A stretch of DNA of 47,288 nt from Flavobacteriales bacterium BRH_c54. Its GTDB lineage: Bacteria; Bacteroidota; Bacteroidia; Flavobacteriales_E; Vicingaceae. The notes under the pieces are model-generated. The model was not told the DNA's origin, ran no database searches, and saw only the letters and a program-made list of their open reading frames with translations. The DNA lies in assembly GCA_000961845.1 (NCBI GenBank), contig LADZ01000005.1, positions 1 to 47,288 of the forward strand, given 5' to 3'. Both the position numbers and the translations under genes were made by a program. Shown piece by piece: positions 23,602 through 32,780 of this stretch. The first letter of the stretch is position 1, and each line of letters begins with the position of its first letter.

Positions 23602-26592
23602 TTAATAAGTTAATTTCTGAACTATTTCGCCTTTACTTGAACTGACCTTAATGATAACCAAACCTTTATCAATTAATGAATTTTGTAATTCAAATCTATT
23701 GGTGTTACTTACCATTTGATCTTCAATAATTTTTTGACCTAAGGCATTGTAAACAGATACCACATAATTTTGTTCTACATCATCAAACTCTATTACCGTA
23801 ACTTCATTTGCTTTGTAAATAGCTATTTGTTGCTCCATTCCACTAACAATATTACTTACTTGATTTGACAACCTTAATGAAAAACGTTCTCCTCTTTCAT
23901 ATTCATCTATCATTACTTCTACTTCTTTAATTGAAGTTAAATCATAGATCTTACCTGTTTTGGTATCGGTTAGCTCCATTATTTTATACTCATGAGCAAA
24001 CTCTTCAAAATTAATAGCTTCAATTATATAGCTTCCTGAAACTCCAACCTCAACGGCTATAGGCAATACTAATTCATCATTATAATTAAATGAATTAATA
24101 GCTAGCTTTTTATTATTGTTAGCACTATAACTTGTAATACTAGGTGCCTCTAAAACTCTACTTGGTAAAAACGATCCATCATGATAATCATAATTTAAAG
24201 TTGCTAAATTATTTAACCTTAATTTTAAGGTATGGCTGTAAGGAGATTTTACACTCTTCACTTTCAACTGTGCTTCAGTAAAAACATAAGGCTCTTCTGA
24301 CAACTCTCCATTCGTTCTATAAAATGTACTTGAACCACTTCCTAATTTAGATGACTCCATAAAGGTTAACGTTCCAGCACCAACACTTTCTACCCAAAAA
24401 CCTTGATTAGGTGGAATTGACCCTGTAGTTGATGCATCATAAGTACCATTATTGGTATTCCAAATATAGAAAGTACCATTTAATGTAGGCCTTGATAAAC
24501 TCCCCCACTTTATCCATGATTGGTACGGGTTCCCTACTAAGTTCCAAGAATTAGCAACCGGCATGGCAACATTTCCAAAATTAGGTGTACCTCTGGTATC
24601 AAAAGTTTTTGCTTCCCAAACAGAATTAGAATCTTCTAACCAAATTTCAAAACCTCTAGCTGGTGTCAGTGCTTGGGTAGTATCTGTCACAGCAACAAAA
24701 CTTTGCGTATTCTCATCATAATAATATACAGACTGGAATGAAATGGCATTACCATCTACCCCACCTACTCCAGACATGTATATTTCTGTTACAGTACCTG
24801 AAGGATCTGAATCCCACTCTCCTAAGGTTGCATTAGATACAGGTGAACTTAAATCTCCCCAACCCGCATTTCTTTGAGAAACATGACGTTGTACGATAAA
24901 CGTACCGGTAAACCCACCACTTGAATTTAATATAACTGCTGTACCGGAAGCATTTGACCTAAGAATAAATATACCACCAACATTGTTTAAGGGTCCATTA
25001 GGTACTTGCATAGAACCGGTAACACTAAAACTACCCGATTGAACATTTACTCCATTGGAATTATTTACAATTAATGTAGAAAAATCAACAGCTGTGCTAG
25101 AGTTATTTGTCATATTTTGTGCCACAACACCATTAAATTTAATAGTCTTAGATATTAAACTACCCGAGGCATTAACTATTAAATCTCCTTTTATATTAAA
25201 TTCTCCTGTTTGTTGCGTATTTAATGTACCATCAATTGTGACAGTATTAACATTGGTAGTAGTGGTTGCTGAAACAGTATGTCCTAATGAAACAGTAACA
25301 TCATCTACTGCTCCCGGAATACAATTACAGTTCCAAGTACTTGCTGTACTCCAAGTACCTGTTTTTACTGAAACTATTGCTGAGCTAGCTCCTGAGGCCA
25401 AGGTGTAATAATCTCCATCTGCGAATGAAACTCCCGTAAAAGTTACTAATCCTCCTACATCAGAAAATGGTCCGTAAGATACTACACCTCCATCATTAAA
25501 AACACCATTGTTTGATTCTACTAAAAGATAATAACCTCCTGCACTTGGCAATGTTAAACCTGAAACATCATAAACCACATCTATGGTATTAGTAGTTCCC
25601 GTTACATCTACTCTCCATGTTCTCGTTAATCTTGCTCCTCCTGCTAGACTGGCTGGAACATCATTAGTGAAATTAGTTAACCCCACATTGTTATGACCTG
25701 AAATAATATAATCTCCATTATTTAAGAATGCGGCTGATAGCTGAACTATCCCTCTACCTTGAGCAACTAAATTATTACCATCTGCTTCTTGCCCTATACC
25801 TATTACACCAAAACGATGAGTTAACCCACCATCATAAGCGTACATATCATTGGCTATTGCTATGTTAAATTTAGAGGATAAATAATTATCTACGATGTTA
25901 CGTTGTGCTGAACTTAATACCGTATTGTATAAAATTACTTCCCCCATATCGCCATCAAACCCTGCTGTATTAGTTATAGACGCTCCAATAGTATTTCTAA
26001 AATTACCTGTAGGACTTCCATTTGCTGCAGATTGAGAGTTATATAAACTACCGTTTTTATACCCATCAAAAGTTGTTGCAGAACCATCCCAAATAGAGTT
26101 AATAATTTGAAATGAAGATGAATTAGACGTTATATTGGTTAAAGGAGTTCCTCCATTATCTCTTATGTAACTATTTACATTACCATTATTACGATAAGAA
26201 CCATAAAAATTTGCTTGATCAAATTCGCTTACAAAAAGAGCTCCAACATGATTAGGTCTATAGCCATTATAAACTACATAGTGTGTAACAGAGTTAGTAT
26301 TTAGTGCGGAAACCCCTCCTCTTCTTAGCCAATCAGTGCCATCAAAACGAAGTCCATTAAATCCATAATAGGTAACAATAGTTGGTTGATTGGTAGAAGT
26401 TCCTTGAGTAAAATCATTACCATTCCCGGACTGATCGGGCCAAGTAGCAATATTAGGATGAGTTCCTGTTGTTACAATATCTCCATCTAACCAAACTACA
26501 TTGTTAGAGGAGTTACCTACACCGCCCGGTCCGGTTTGTGCCATTAATGAAAAAGTGCTAGCAAGGAATAAAAAAGTGAAAAAATTTTTCAT
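23602..26592 (-). CDS. Large T9SS type A cargo protein with LamG-like and DUF8202-like regions
   Basis: The 996-residue protein has a signal peptide (MKNFFTFLFLASTFSLMAQ), a LamG/concanavalin-like region (WPDQSGNGNDFTQG...LRFDGTDWLRRGG...GEVILYNTVLSSAQRNIVDNYL, residues ~30-245), and a segment I associate with DUF8202 (YDGGLTHRFGVIGIGQEADG...). A 'TGTWSTASTWNCNCIPGAVDDV' G8-like repeat start follows, then a long beta-rich stretch and a type A T9SS sorting domain at the end (VVSVYNALGQKIIEDQ...LVIIKVSSSKGEIVQKL). It is a probable surface-anchored carbohydrate-binding or adhesive protein. No catalytic motif is seen. Confidence 0.88.
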   Translation of the reverse strand: MKNFFTFLFLASTFSLMAQTGPGGVGNSSNNVVWLDGDIVTTGTHPNIATWPDQSGNGNDFTQGTSTNQPTIVTYYGFNGLRFDGTDWLRRGGVSALNTNSVTHYVVYNGYRPNHVGALFVSEFDQANFYGSYRNNGNVNSYIRDNGGTPLTNITSNSSSFQIINSIWDGSATTFDGYKNGSLYNSQSAANGSPTGNFRNTIGASITNTAGFDGDMGEVILYNTVLSSAQRNIVDNYLSSKFNIAIANDMYAYDGGLTHRFGVIGIGQEADGNNLVAQGRGIVQLSAAFLNNGDYIISGHNNVGLTNFTNDVPASLAGGARLTRTWRVDVTGTTNTIDVVYDVSGLTLPSAGGYYLLVESNNGVFNDGGVVSYGPFSDVGGLVTFTGVSFADGDYYTLASGASSAIVSVKTGTWSTASTWNCNCIPGAVDDVTVSLGHTVSATTTTNVNTVTIDGTLNTQQTGEFNIKGDLIVNASGSLISKTIKFNGVVAQNMTNNSSTAVDFSTLIVNNSNGVNVQSGSFSVTGSMQVPNGPLNNVGGIFILRSNASGTAVILNSSGGFTGTFIVQRHVSQRNAGWGDLSSPVSNATLGEWDSDPSGTVTEIYMSGVGGVDGNAISFQSVYYYDENTQSFVAVTDTTQALTPARGFEIWLEDSNSVWEAKTFDTRGTPNFGNVAMPVANSWNLVGNPYQSWIKWGSLSRPTLNGTFYIWNTNNGTYDASTTGSIPPNQGFWVESVGAGTLTFMESSKLGSGSSTFYRTNGELSEEPYVFTEAQLKVKSVKSPYSHTLKLRLNNLATLNYDYHDGSFLPSRVLEAPSITSYSANNNKKLAINSFNYNDELVLPIAVEVGVSGSYIIEAINFEEFAHEYKIMELTDTKTGKIYDLTSIKEVEVMIDEYERGERFSLRLSNQVSNIVSGMEQQIAIYKANEVTVIEFDDVEQNYVVSVYNALGQKIIEDQMVSNTNRFELQNSLIDKGLVIIKVSSSKGEIVQKLTY

Positions 26593-26627
26593 ACATTCAT
26601 AGTTTAATGGTTATGTGTCTTGTAACG

Positions 26628-26635
26628 CAAATCTA
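26628..26635 (-). promoter_or_regulatory. Candidate -7 box for the large T9SS cargo gene
   Basis: The minus strand reads TAGATTTG, a TAnnTTTG match about 36 bp upstream of the ATG at 26592. A -33 TTG is not obvious. Confidence 0.3.
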
Positions 26636-26794
26636 AGCTAAAAGGTTGTATGTTTGAACTCTTTTTATTAGTTTTTTTGAAATTTACGTATTGTTACGGA
26701 TAAGTATTGGTAAAAATACTTAGGGAGGAAATCCCATACTTTTTGTTCGGAATTTTATTGCGAAGCTTTTCCTGACCGTCATTGCCCGTCCCTA

Positions 26795-26875
26795 CCGTCA
26801 TTGCGAACGACCATAGGGAGTGAAGCAATCTTTCATTTGATTAGACAGATTGCTTCGCTTTGCTCGCAATGACGG
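26795..26875. repeat. REP-like inverted pair (unit A)
   Basis: Two inverted arms, each with outer motif CCGTCATTGCGA and inner motif GAAGCAATCT, flank a 15-nt loop: left arm 26795-26831 and right arm 26847-26875. The arms differ in length between the two motifs. It is the most complete of several copies around the GIY-YIG gene. Confidence 0.8.
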
Positions 26876-26886
26876 CAACATTAGGC

Positions 26887-26925
26887 AGATTGCTTCGTTC
26901 CGTTGCACTTCACTAGCAATGACGG
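26887..26925. repeat. REP-like single arm (unit B)
   Basis: One right arm with AGATTGCTTCG at its start and AGCAATGACGG at its end, in the same orientation as the right arm of unit A, which lies 11 bp to its left. It lies 25 bp before the GIY-YIG stop. Confidence 0.75.
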
Positions 26926-26949
26926 TGACAATGGACAATAACAGTAAGA

Positions 26950-27240
26950 TTATAAATCATCAAACAAATCCTTCCATTCTGGATTAAATGAATTGATTAA
27001 ATCCAATTTCTTTTGTCGGGAACCTGCTATTAATTGCTTTTCTCTTGCTATGGCTTCTTCTATTGAACTATAATATTCATAATAAACCAATTTGTTCAAA
27101 TTGTATTTTGCAGAAAAGCTGGTTTTGAAATGTTTGATTTTGTGTTGGTAAACTCTGTCCTTTAAATCACTGGTAACACCAATGTACAAAACCTTATTAT
27201 TTTTGTTAGTTATGATACAAATACATCCACCTCTTTCCAT
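26950..27240 (-). CDS. Small GIY-YIG nuclease-family protein, GIY tyrosine replaced
   Basis: The 96-residue protein is a stand-alone GIY-YIG domain of the UPF0213-like group that is multi-copy in many Bacteroidota. The start reads MERGGCICIITNKNNKVLYIG. The YIG part is intact (Y19-G21), the conserved Arg is R29 (SDLKDRVYQHK), and the Glu-containing helix is EEAIAREKQL (62-67). At the GIY position, where relatives have a Val/Ile-Tyr pair, residue 8 is Cys, so a catalytic Tyr is missing. It ends INSFNPEWKDLFDDL as usual. It lies within a cluster of REP-like palindromes on both sides. It may be inactive or altered. Confidence 0.85.
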   Translation of the reverse strand: MERGGCICIITNKNNKVLYIGVTSDLKDRVYQHKIKHFKTSFSAKYNLNKLVYYEYYSSIEEAIAREKQLIAGSRQKKLDLINSFNPEWKDLFDDL

Positions 27241-27290
27241 AGAGCTAAAATAGTATTTTTTTATTTATGTTATTGTTAAGCTAATTATGA

Positions 27291-27375
27291 CCGTCATTGC
27301 GAAGCCATAGCGTGGAGTTGAGTGTAGGAGCTGAAGCAATCTTTTGGTTTTTAGTCCTGATTAAACAGGTTGCTT
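27291..27375. repeat. REP-like unit C, right arm truncated
   Basis: The left arm CCGTCATTGCGAAG...CTGAAGCAATCTTTT (27291-27344) is complete and long. The inverted partner shrinks to ACAGGTTGCTTAA after a short loop. The interior of the left arm (GCGTGGAGTTGAGTGTAGGAG) closely matches, in inverse orientation, the right arm of the unit at 37312-37420. Confidence 0.7.
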
Positions 27376-27383
27376 AATATGTT

Positions 27384-27483
27384 CGTCATTGCGAGGTTTG
27401 GGTGGAGATAGCAGTAAAGAAACCGAAGCAACCTCTCTAATCGAAGAACAGATTGCTTCGGTCGTACCTCTCTCGCAATGACG
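27384..27483. repeat. REP-like inverted pair (unit D)
   Basis: CGTCATTGCGAGG (27384) and CTCGCAATGACG (ending 27483) form the outer ends. Inside are CCGAAGCAACCT and AGATTGCTTCGG with a short loop. Whole element about 100 bp. Confidence 0.75.
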
Positions 27484-27494
27484 ATAACGATGGG

Positions 27495-27533
27495 CAGACT
27501 GCTTCATTCCGTTACACTTCATTCGCAATGACG
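27495..27533. repeat. REP-like single arm (unit E)
   Basis: A right arm with CAGACTGCTTC at the start and CGCAATGACG at the end, arranged after unit D as unit B is after unit A. It ends 8 bp before the stop of the next glycosyltransferase gene. Confidence 0.7.
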
Positions 27534-27540
27534 ATAACGA

Positions 27541-28791
27541 CTAAACAGACTTATAAATCTCCATTATACGTTTATAAAAAGCTTCTTTACCATATAGGTT
27601 GATTACACTTTCTCGTAGTTGTTCTTTATTGTAATTGTTGTGTTCATGGTACATCTTTAACATAGCTTGAGCCAATTCATCTACATTTTTAGGTTGTACT
27701 AAAATACCATTACTATCATTAACAATACATTCGGGACCTCCACAATAGGTTGAGACAACTGGAACTCCTCTAGAAAGTGCTTCAATTAATACCACTCCAA
27801 ATGTTTCGTAATGACTAGGTAAAACAAAAACATCACAATTATCTAATTGATTGATTACTTCTTCACGAGAAATTAATCCTATTAATTTTACTTTATCATT
27901 CAAGTGTAGCGTATCTATTAAATGTATTAGCTTTTCCTTCAACTCCCCTTCACCTGCAATTATCAACTCTATATTATCCTTATCTTTAGATAATTTAGCA
28001 AATGCTTTTATTAATTCTGCTTGCCCTTTAAGTTTAATTAAATTAGCTATATTTAAAAACCGAACTTTTTGCCTTTGATTTTTACCAATAGTTAATGGCT
28101 TGCTTTCAATAAAATCATCCAACACATTGGGGAGCCATTTTATCTTATTGATAGGTAACGAGAACTGTTGTTCAAGCTGTTTAATTAACTCGGGACTAAC
28201 TGCATAAAAATTGTTTGAAGCATTAAAAGTGTTACTTAATTTTAGCTTTAATTCGTTATTTACTTCTCCCATAATATATTGAGAGCTATGCTCTGTAATA
28301 ACAACAGGGATATTGTATTTTTGCCCTAACTCAATAAAACATAGTCCTGCATAAATCATATTATGAGCATGTATTAGATCCGGCTTGCCATATTTCTCAA
28401 TGTAGATACTTAATGCAATGTCACCGTACTTCATCCACACTTCATACTTACTCAATGGTAAATTACTTTTTTTACCCCCCCAAAAACCATCGCAACGAAT
28501 TACATCTATTTGGTCTTTTATTTCATAGTGAAATGCTGACTGAAATGGAGTAAACATTTTCTTGATTATGGTAGTTAGTAGTGCTACAATACCTAAATTT
28601 TTAGTATGTTTATTCTTTTTGCCTATCAAGGCATTTAACAAACTCGAAAAAGAATATTTGAAAGTGAAGGACAATACGCCTACTTGGTGTCCTTTCTGTT
28701 GTATAATTTTGGCTTGGTCGTGCTGAAAAATTCCTGCCATAGGAGCATATTCAGGAACGTATTCTTCTGATGGTATAATGAGGATGTGCAT
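27541..28791 (-). CDS. Family 4 glycosyltransferase
   Basis: The 416-residue protein is a GT-B retaining glycosyltransferase. The C-terminal nucleotide-sugar half contains IANLIKLKGQAELIKAF, ELIIAGEGELKEKL, VKLIGLISREEVINQL, and the hallmark 'DVFVLPSHYETFGVVLIEALSRGVPVV' region with the E-x7-E pair. The N-terminal half has the HAHNMIYAGLCF and EHSSQY motifs of acceptor-side GT4 proteins. It is the last gene of the minus-strand polysaccharide run, 20 bp after a GT2 gene. Confidence 0.93.
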   Translation of the reverse strand: MHILIIPSEEYVPEYAPMAGIFQHDQAKIIQQKGHQVGVLSFTFKYSFSSLLNALIGKKNKHTKNLGIVALLTTIIKKMFTPFQSAFHYEIKDQIDVIRCDGFWGGKKSNLPLSKYEVWMKYGDIALSIYIEKYGKPDLIHAHNMIYAGLCFIELGQKYNIPVVITEHSSQYIMGEVNNELKLKLSNTFNASNNFYAVSPELIKQLEQQFSLPINKIKWLPNVLDDFIESKPLTIGKNQRQKVRFLNIANLIKLKGQAELIKAFAKLSKDKDNIELIIAGEGELKEKLIHLIDTLHLNDKVKLIGLISREEVINQLDNCDVFVLPSHYETFGVVLIEALSRGVPVVSTYCGGPECIVNDSNGILVQPKNVDELAQAMLKMYHEHNNYNKEQLRESVINLYGKEAFYKRIMEIYKSV

Positions 28792-28811
28792 AAATAGATA
28801 AAAATAACTTT

Positions 28812-29825
28812 TTAAACTGACTTTAAGGTTATTATATTCACAATTGCTTTTTTATATAAGTGCCTATTTTTTAGAACCGACATTAGAAATCCTTTCTTTT
28901 TTATGTACAACAATTCATTCCTATCTCCTACAACACTTTTATTCATAGATTTTTTTATCCTTAATATTAAAAGTTGTTTAAAGGTAGCCAACAACAACCT
29001 TAAAACGATAGGGTTTTTTCGTTTTTTAAAATAATTAGCATAAGGATAAAGCACAAAATCTGCCATACCAAATCCAAACCATAGTTTTTTAAGGTACTTC
29101 CAATTTATTCTTGCTGCAGGCATGTAATGCTTAAAGGTCATTTTTGAGTTGTAGTACAATTTCCCTCCTATTAACCTTAATGCATACATTAACTCTGTAT
29201 CTTCTCCTGCCACCAAAGTTTTGCCATCTCTTCCTTGTAAAGTAGATTCGAAACCCAAGGTATATAATTTATCTAACCATTTTAAATCGATAATAGCTCC
29301 AGCTGTGTATAAACATCCCTTAACATTCGTTGTATCTCCATCTTTTTCACCTTGAGCTCCGGTGCCAAAATTGTGTTCATAATCTTTCATCCAGTCAGGC
29401 ACTTTAAAGCCTAGCTCATATTCCATAATACCCTTGCCACCAATAGCTGCTATTTGGTTATCTTGAGATATGATATGATATGCTGTACTTACATAATCTT
29501 CAGATAGCCAATTGTCATCATCACAATACAACATATAACGATATTGAGACTCGAGAATACCTTTTTTTCTGGCATACATAGTCCCAGGTTGTTTTTCATT
29601 AACTATGCGTAATGTAAATGGAGATTTTAGTTCATCCCATAATTGCTGAGCTTTTTTACTAGTACCATCATTACTGTTGTTATCCACTAAAATAATTTCA
29701 ACATCAAAGTCAATATTCTTTTGTTGTGCCAAGTGAGACAAAGTAGGTAATAACCTATTACTTCCGTTGTAAGTTACTATCACAATCGAAACACCATTTA
29801 AGTATTTTTTGTTTGTTACGCTCAT
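28812..29825 (-). CDS. Family 2 glycosyltransferase
   Basis: The 337-residue GT-A enzyme has the N-terminal GVSIVIVTYNGSNRLLPTL strand, a VDNNSNDGTSKKA loop, the metal-binding motif MLYCDDDNWLSEDYV (DDD in the DxD position), and a catalytic-base segment VAGEDTELMYALRLIGGK. The C-terminal part has hydrophobic and Lys-rich segments that may associate with the membrane. Its start abuts the stop of the upstream GT2 gene. It belongs to the polysaccharide assembly operon; linkage and sugar unknown. Confidence 0.92.
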   Translation of the reverse strand: MSVTNKKYLNGVSIVIVTYNGSNRLLPTLSHLAQQKNIDFDVEIILVDNNSNDGTSKKAQQLWDELKSPFTLRIVNEKQPGTMYARKKGILESQYRYMLYCDDDNWLSEDYVSTAYHIISQDNQIAAIGGKGIMEYELGFKVPDWMKDYEHNFGTGAQGEKDGDTTNVKGCLYTAGAIIDLKWLDKLYTLGFESTLQGRDGKTLVAGEDTELMYALRLIGGKLYYNSKMTFKHYMPAARINWKYLKKLWFGFGMADFVLYPYANYFKKRKNPIVLRLLLATFKQLLILRIKKSMNKSVVGDRNELLYIKKKGFLMSVLKNRHLYKKAIVNIITLKSV

Positions 29826-30644
29826 TTATTTGGCGAATATACTTAGTAGTTTTAACCAAGCATAATTTAGTTTTCGGATAAATTTACTTTGATCAATTTT
29901 TAAAAACAACTTCATCCTTGGATTGTTCAGTAGTTGTTTAAACTCAACAAATACCAAACCATCTTCATAAAAATGAGAAAAGTATTTTTTATAGGTGTTT
30001 TCTCTTTCTAGGGAGTATTTTTTTTGTGTAGAAGCATCACTTGAAATTCCACCCATGTCATAATTAGCTACCACTAACCCTAAATGTTTATACGGTACAT
30101 TATATTTACAAATAGCACATACAAAAAATTCCCAATCGGCAAAAACTTTATAGTTTTCGTTAAAATAAAATACATCATCAAACAAGGTTTTTTTTATAAT
30201 TGCTGATTGATGAGCTATGGCTGAATCAACAAAGAAACTGAATTTTAATATTTTTGGATACGTTTTTATGGTTGTTACGCGATTATTAAAAACACGTTGT
30301 ACATCTCCATAATAAATTTGATGCTCATTAGAAATTTGCTGCACAGCTTGTTGCAACACCTCATAGTTATAAAAGGTATCTCCACTATTTAAAAACAATA
30401 GGTAATCTCCTTTGGCTGCTTTTATTCCTTTGTTCATGGCATTAAAAATACCGGTATCTTTTTCGCTTACCCAATAATCAATTTTATCGGCATATTGCTC
30501 TATTAATGCTTTACTTCCATCTGTACTACCTCCATCTATCACCACATACTCAAACTGCTGATGCGTTTGAGCAAAAACGCTTTTAAAAGTGTCTTCCAAC
30601 CCTTTTTGGTCGTTATAGTTGATAGTAATGATGGAGAGTTGCAT
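29826..30644 (-). CDS. Family 2 glycosyltransferase
   Basis: The 272-residue enzyme shows the standard GT2 start LSIITINYNDQKGLEDTFKSV, the YVVIDGGSTDGSKALIEQ loop, FNAMNKGIKAAKGDYLLFLNSGD (DxD-equivalent NSGD), and an IYYGDVQRV segment. These features match WcaA/colanic-acid-type glycosyltransferases that use UDP- or GDP-sugars. It is adjacent to other GT genes with 1-2 bp spacing on both sides, so it is cotranscribed. Confidence 0.93.
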   Translation of the reverse strand: MQLSIITINYNDQKGLEDTFKSVFAQTHQQFEYVVIDGGSTDGSKALIEQYADKIDYWVSEKDTGIFNAMNKGIKAAKGDYLLFLNSGDTFYNYEVLQQAVQQISNEHQIYYGDVQRVFNNRVTTIKTYPKILKFSFFVDSAIAHQSAIIKKTLFDDVFYFNENYKVFADWEFFVCAICKYNVPYKHLGLVVANYDMGGISSDASTQKKYSLERENTYKKYFSHFYEDGLVFVEFKQLLNNPRMKLFLKIDQSKFIRKLNYAWLKLLSIFAK

Positions 30645-30645
30645 T

Positions 30646-31917
30646 TTATTTGTTTAATATTCTTTGATATAGTTCAATATAATTTTTTGCTTGTATATTT
30701 GATGCATATTTACTTTTAGAAATTGCAGCAATTTTTTCTCTATCAAAAATATCAGGATTTATCAAAAATTTTTCAATGGTTTCCTTTAGGGACTGTACAC
30801 TTATTTCAGGACATAAATACCCTGTTGTTTGGTCTATTACTACGTCAGGAATACCTCCAATATTAAAACCAATAACTGGTGTACCACAAAGTAATGACTC
30901 TATCATGGTATTAGGAAGATTGTCATACAAAGATGGAATTACAAATAAATCACTTGCAGAATATACCATAGCCATTAATTTTTCATCATTTATTCTACCT
31001 AGTTCAATTATATTTTCATTTAAGTTAACTTCAAGATTACTACCCACAGCACATAAAAATAAGTCATTTTTGTATTCATTTGATATATTTTCAAAAGCTT
31101 TTTTTAAATAACCAAAGCCTTTTCTTGAATTTTTTATAGAATCGGAAACAAATAATATTACCCGTTTGTCTATCGGAATATCTAATATTTCTCTACAAAG
31201 AGATTTATTATAAGGTTTGAAAATACCTACAGGATACCCATATGGTATATAATAATGAGGGTACTTACTAAATAATTCACTATTTTTAGATGAATTGAGC
31301 AACCATAATGATGGTGAAACAATGTGAATGTTAGAAATATTTTTTAAAATTTCCTTTTTATAATTAAGCTGTCTAGAAATTTCTTTTTTCTCAAAATCTG
31401 AATAAACCCTTTCTATTGGTAGACCACCATCATCAATACCAAAATACTTTTCATTATAATGTTCGCCACCCAAGTAAGGATTTTCATCATGGAGTGTCCA
31501 TACTACTGGTTTTGTGTTTTTTTTGAAAAAAGTTTTCCAGTCTAAAAAATCAGCAACCCAATGAAGGTTGATAATATCTGCTGATTTATATAAATCGGTT
31601 TTAGTAATATCATAATTTGTTTCAGGAAAACTAAAATAGTCTAAACCACTAGATCTATTCTTTAAAACCATTTTTTTATTTTGTTCTTTTTCTGAGAAAA
31701 AAAAATTTGAGATAATTTTTTTAAGTTTGTTTTTAATCTTAATTAAACGTGAAGTTTTAGGTAAATTTTTATAGTAAGTAAAAGATGATGGAACATGATT
31801 AGTTTTATTTTTCAGAAGTAAAGATGAATTATTATTAATTAACAATTCATTATGTAGTCTAACACATGAATTTGCTGCACCACCTTTATCAAAGGTATTA
31901 ACTAGTAGTATTTTCAT
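30646..31917 (-). CDS. Family 4 glycosyltransferase
   Basis: The 423-residue GT-B enzyme starts with KILLVNTFDKGGAANSCVRL and contains DIINLHWVADFLDW and WTLHDENPYLGGEHYN in its N-terminal half. In the C-terminal half are RVILFVSDSIKNSRKGF and YSASDLFVIPSLYDNLPNTM followed by ESLLCGTPVIGFNIGGIPDVV, the donor-binding E-x7-E region. The 'WTxHDxxPxxGGxHY' stretch is typical of GT4 proteins found with mycobacterial-like or polysaccharide loci in Bacteroidota. Its start overlaps the upstream methyltransferase stop by 4 nt. Confidence 0.92.
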   Translation of the reverse strand: MKILLVNTFDKGGAANSCVRLHNELLINNNSSLLLKNKTNHVPSSFTYYKNLPKTSRLIKIKNKLKKIISNFFFSEKEQNKKMVLKNRSSGLDYFSFPETNYDITKTDLYKSADIINLHWVADFLDWKTFFKKNTKPVVWTLHDENPYLGGEHYNEKYFGIDDGGLPIERVYSDFEKKEISRQLNYKKEILKNISNIHIVSPSLWLLNSSKNSELFSKYPHYYIPYGYPVGIFKPYNKSLCREILDIPIDKRVILFVSDSIKNSRKGFGYLKKAFENISNEYKNDLFLCAVGSNLEVNLNENIIELGRINDEKLMAMVYSASDLFVIPSLYDNLPNTMIESLLCGTPVIGFNIGGIPDVVIDQTTGYLCPEISVQSLKETIEKFLINPDIFDREKIAAISKSKYASNIQAKNYIELYQRILNK

Positions 31918-32747
31918 TTTTTAATTGCTTCTATAATCAATGAATCTGGTTTATATATTGTTTGGTTTTCACTTTCTAATTTAAATTTTTCCCAGTTGGG
32001 TATATTACTCTCGAAAACCGTTTTTATTTCAATATTCTTAAACCCAACTTCCGTTAGTAATTTATTTAAAGAATATCTATCATACATCCATTGATGTATT
32101 TCGCCACTTGACCTAAACTTACCTATATTACTGTATTTAATGTCAACATTACTACGTTTACATATTAATTTTATTATTCTTTTCTTTATACTATTTATTT
32201 TTACTTTAACTTTATTTAAAATATTCTTGTTATGTTCTTGCTTCTTATTATTTATATTATTCAAATAATCATTTCTTAAAATTCTGGCTTCTTCACCTAT
32301 ACGTTTATAAACATATTGCTCATTTGGTATTTTTGCTTGATAAAGATACTGAGCCATATCGCCACCAGTTTTATTTCTTAAAACTTGGTCATACATTTCT
32401 AACATAATCCAGTCGTAATTATATTTTGATTGTTGATTACCTGATAAAGCTAATTCTAAATTAGTTAAATATTCTCTAACTATTTGTTCTAAATCTGGAA
32501 CTGCTATTCTAATAATACCATTTTTCTTTAATACTCTATAACATTCTTCAATAAATTTTCTGCCTTCTGACTTTGTAAAGTGTTCTAAAACATGTGAATG
32601 ATAAACAACTTCAAATTTACAGTCTTGAAAAGGTATACCATTAAGTAAATTACACTCAATTACATTATCACTATTACTTTTAAAATCAACATTTGTCCAT
32701 TCCTTATGGTATCTTTTACCACAGCCTAAATTTAAATATATTTTCAT
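31914..32747 (-). CDS. Class I SAM-dependent methyltransferase
   Basis: The protein has motif I as IYLNLGCGKRYHKEWTNVD, then the VVYHSHVLEHFTKSEGRKF segment and the GIIRIAVPDLEQIVREYL motif of type-11 methyltransferases. Between residues ~170 and ~215 there is an unusually Lys/Asn-rich insertion (NNKKQEHNKNILNKVKVKIN...). I chose the ATG at 32747, giving 277 residues, since the longer start at 32753 is TTG. It lies within the GT operon and probably methylates a sugar or a nascent glycan; the substrate is unknown. Confidence 0.85.
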   Translation of the reverse strand: MKIYLNLGCGKRYHKEWTNVDFKSNSDNVIECNLLNGIPFQDCKFEVVYHSHVLEHFTKSEGRKFIEECYRVLKKNGIIRIAVPDLEQIVREYLTNLELALSGNQQSKYNYDWIMLEMYDQVLRNKTGGDMAQYLYQAKIPNEQYVYKRIGEEARILRNDYLNNINNKKQEHNKNILNKVKVKINSIKKRIIKLICKRSNVDIKYSNIGKFRSSGEIHQWMYDRYSLNKLLTEVGFKNIEIKTVFESNIPNWEKFKLESENQTIYKPDSLIIEAIKK

Positions 32748-32780
32748 TTTCAAGTTTTTCTTTCAACGATATTTTTATTG

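Noticed and set aside
25055-25408. 117-residue plus-strand open frame
   Set aside because: It lies antisense within the large T9SS gene and has no recognisable domain; a shadow of the real gene. The same applies to plus-strand frames at 2640, 18430, 22070, 30776 and 34020.
26795-27533. CRISPR array
   Set aside because: The repeats are palindromic, of unequal length, in both orientations and not separated by constant-length spacers; no cas genes are present.
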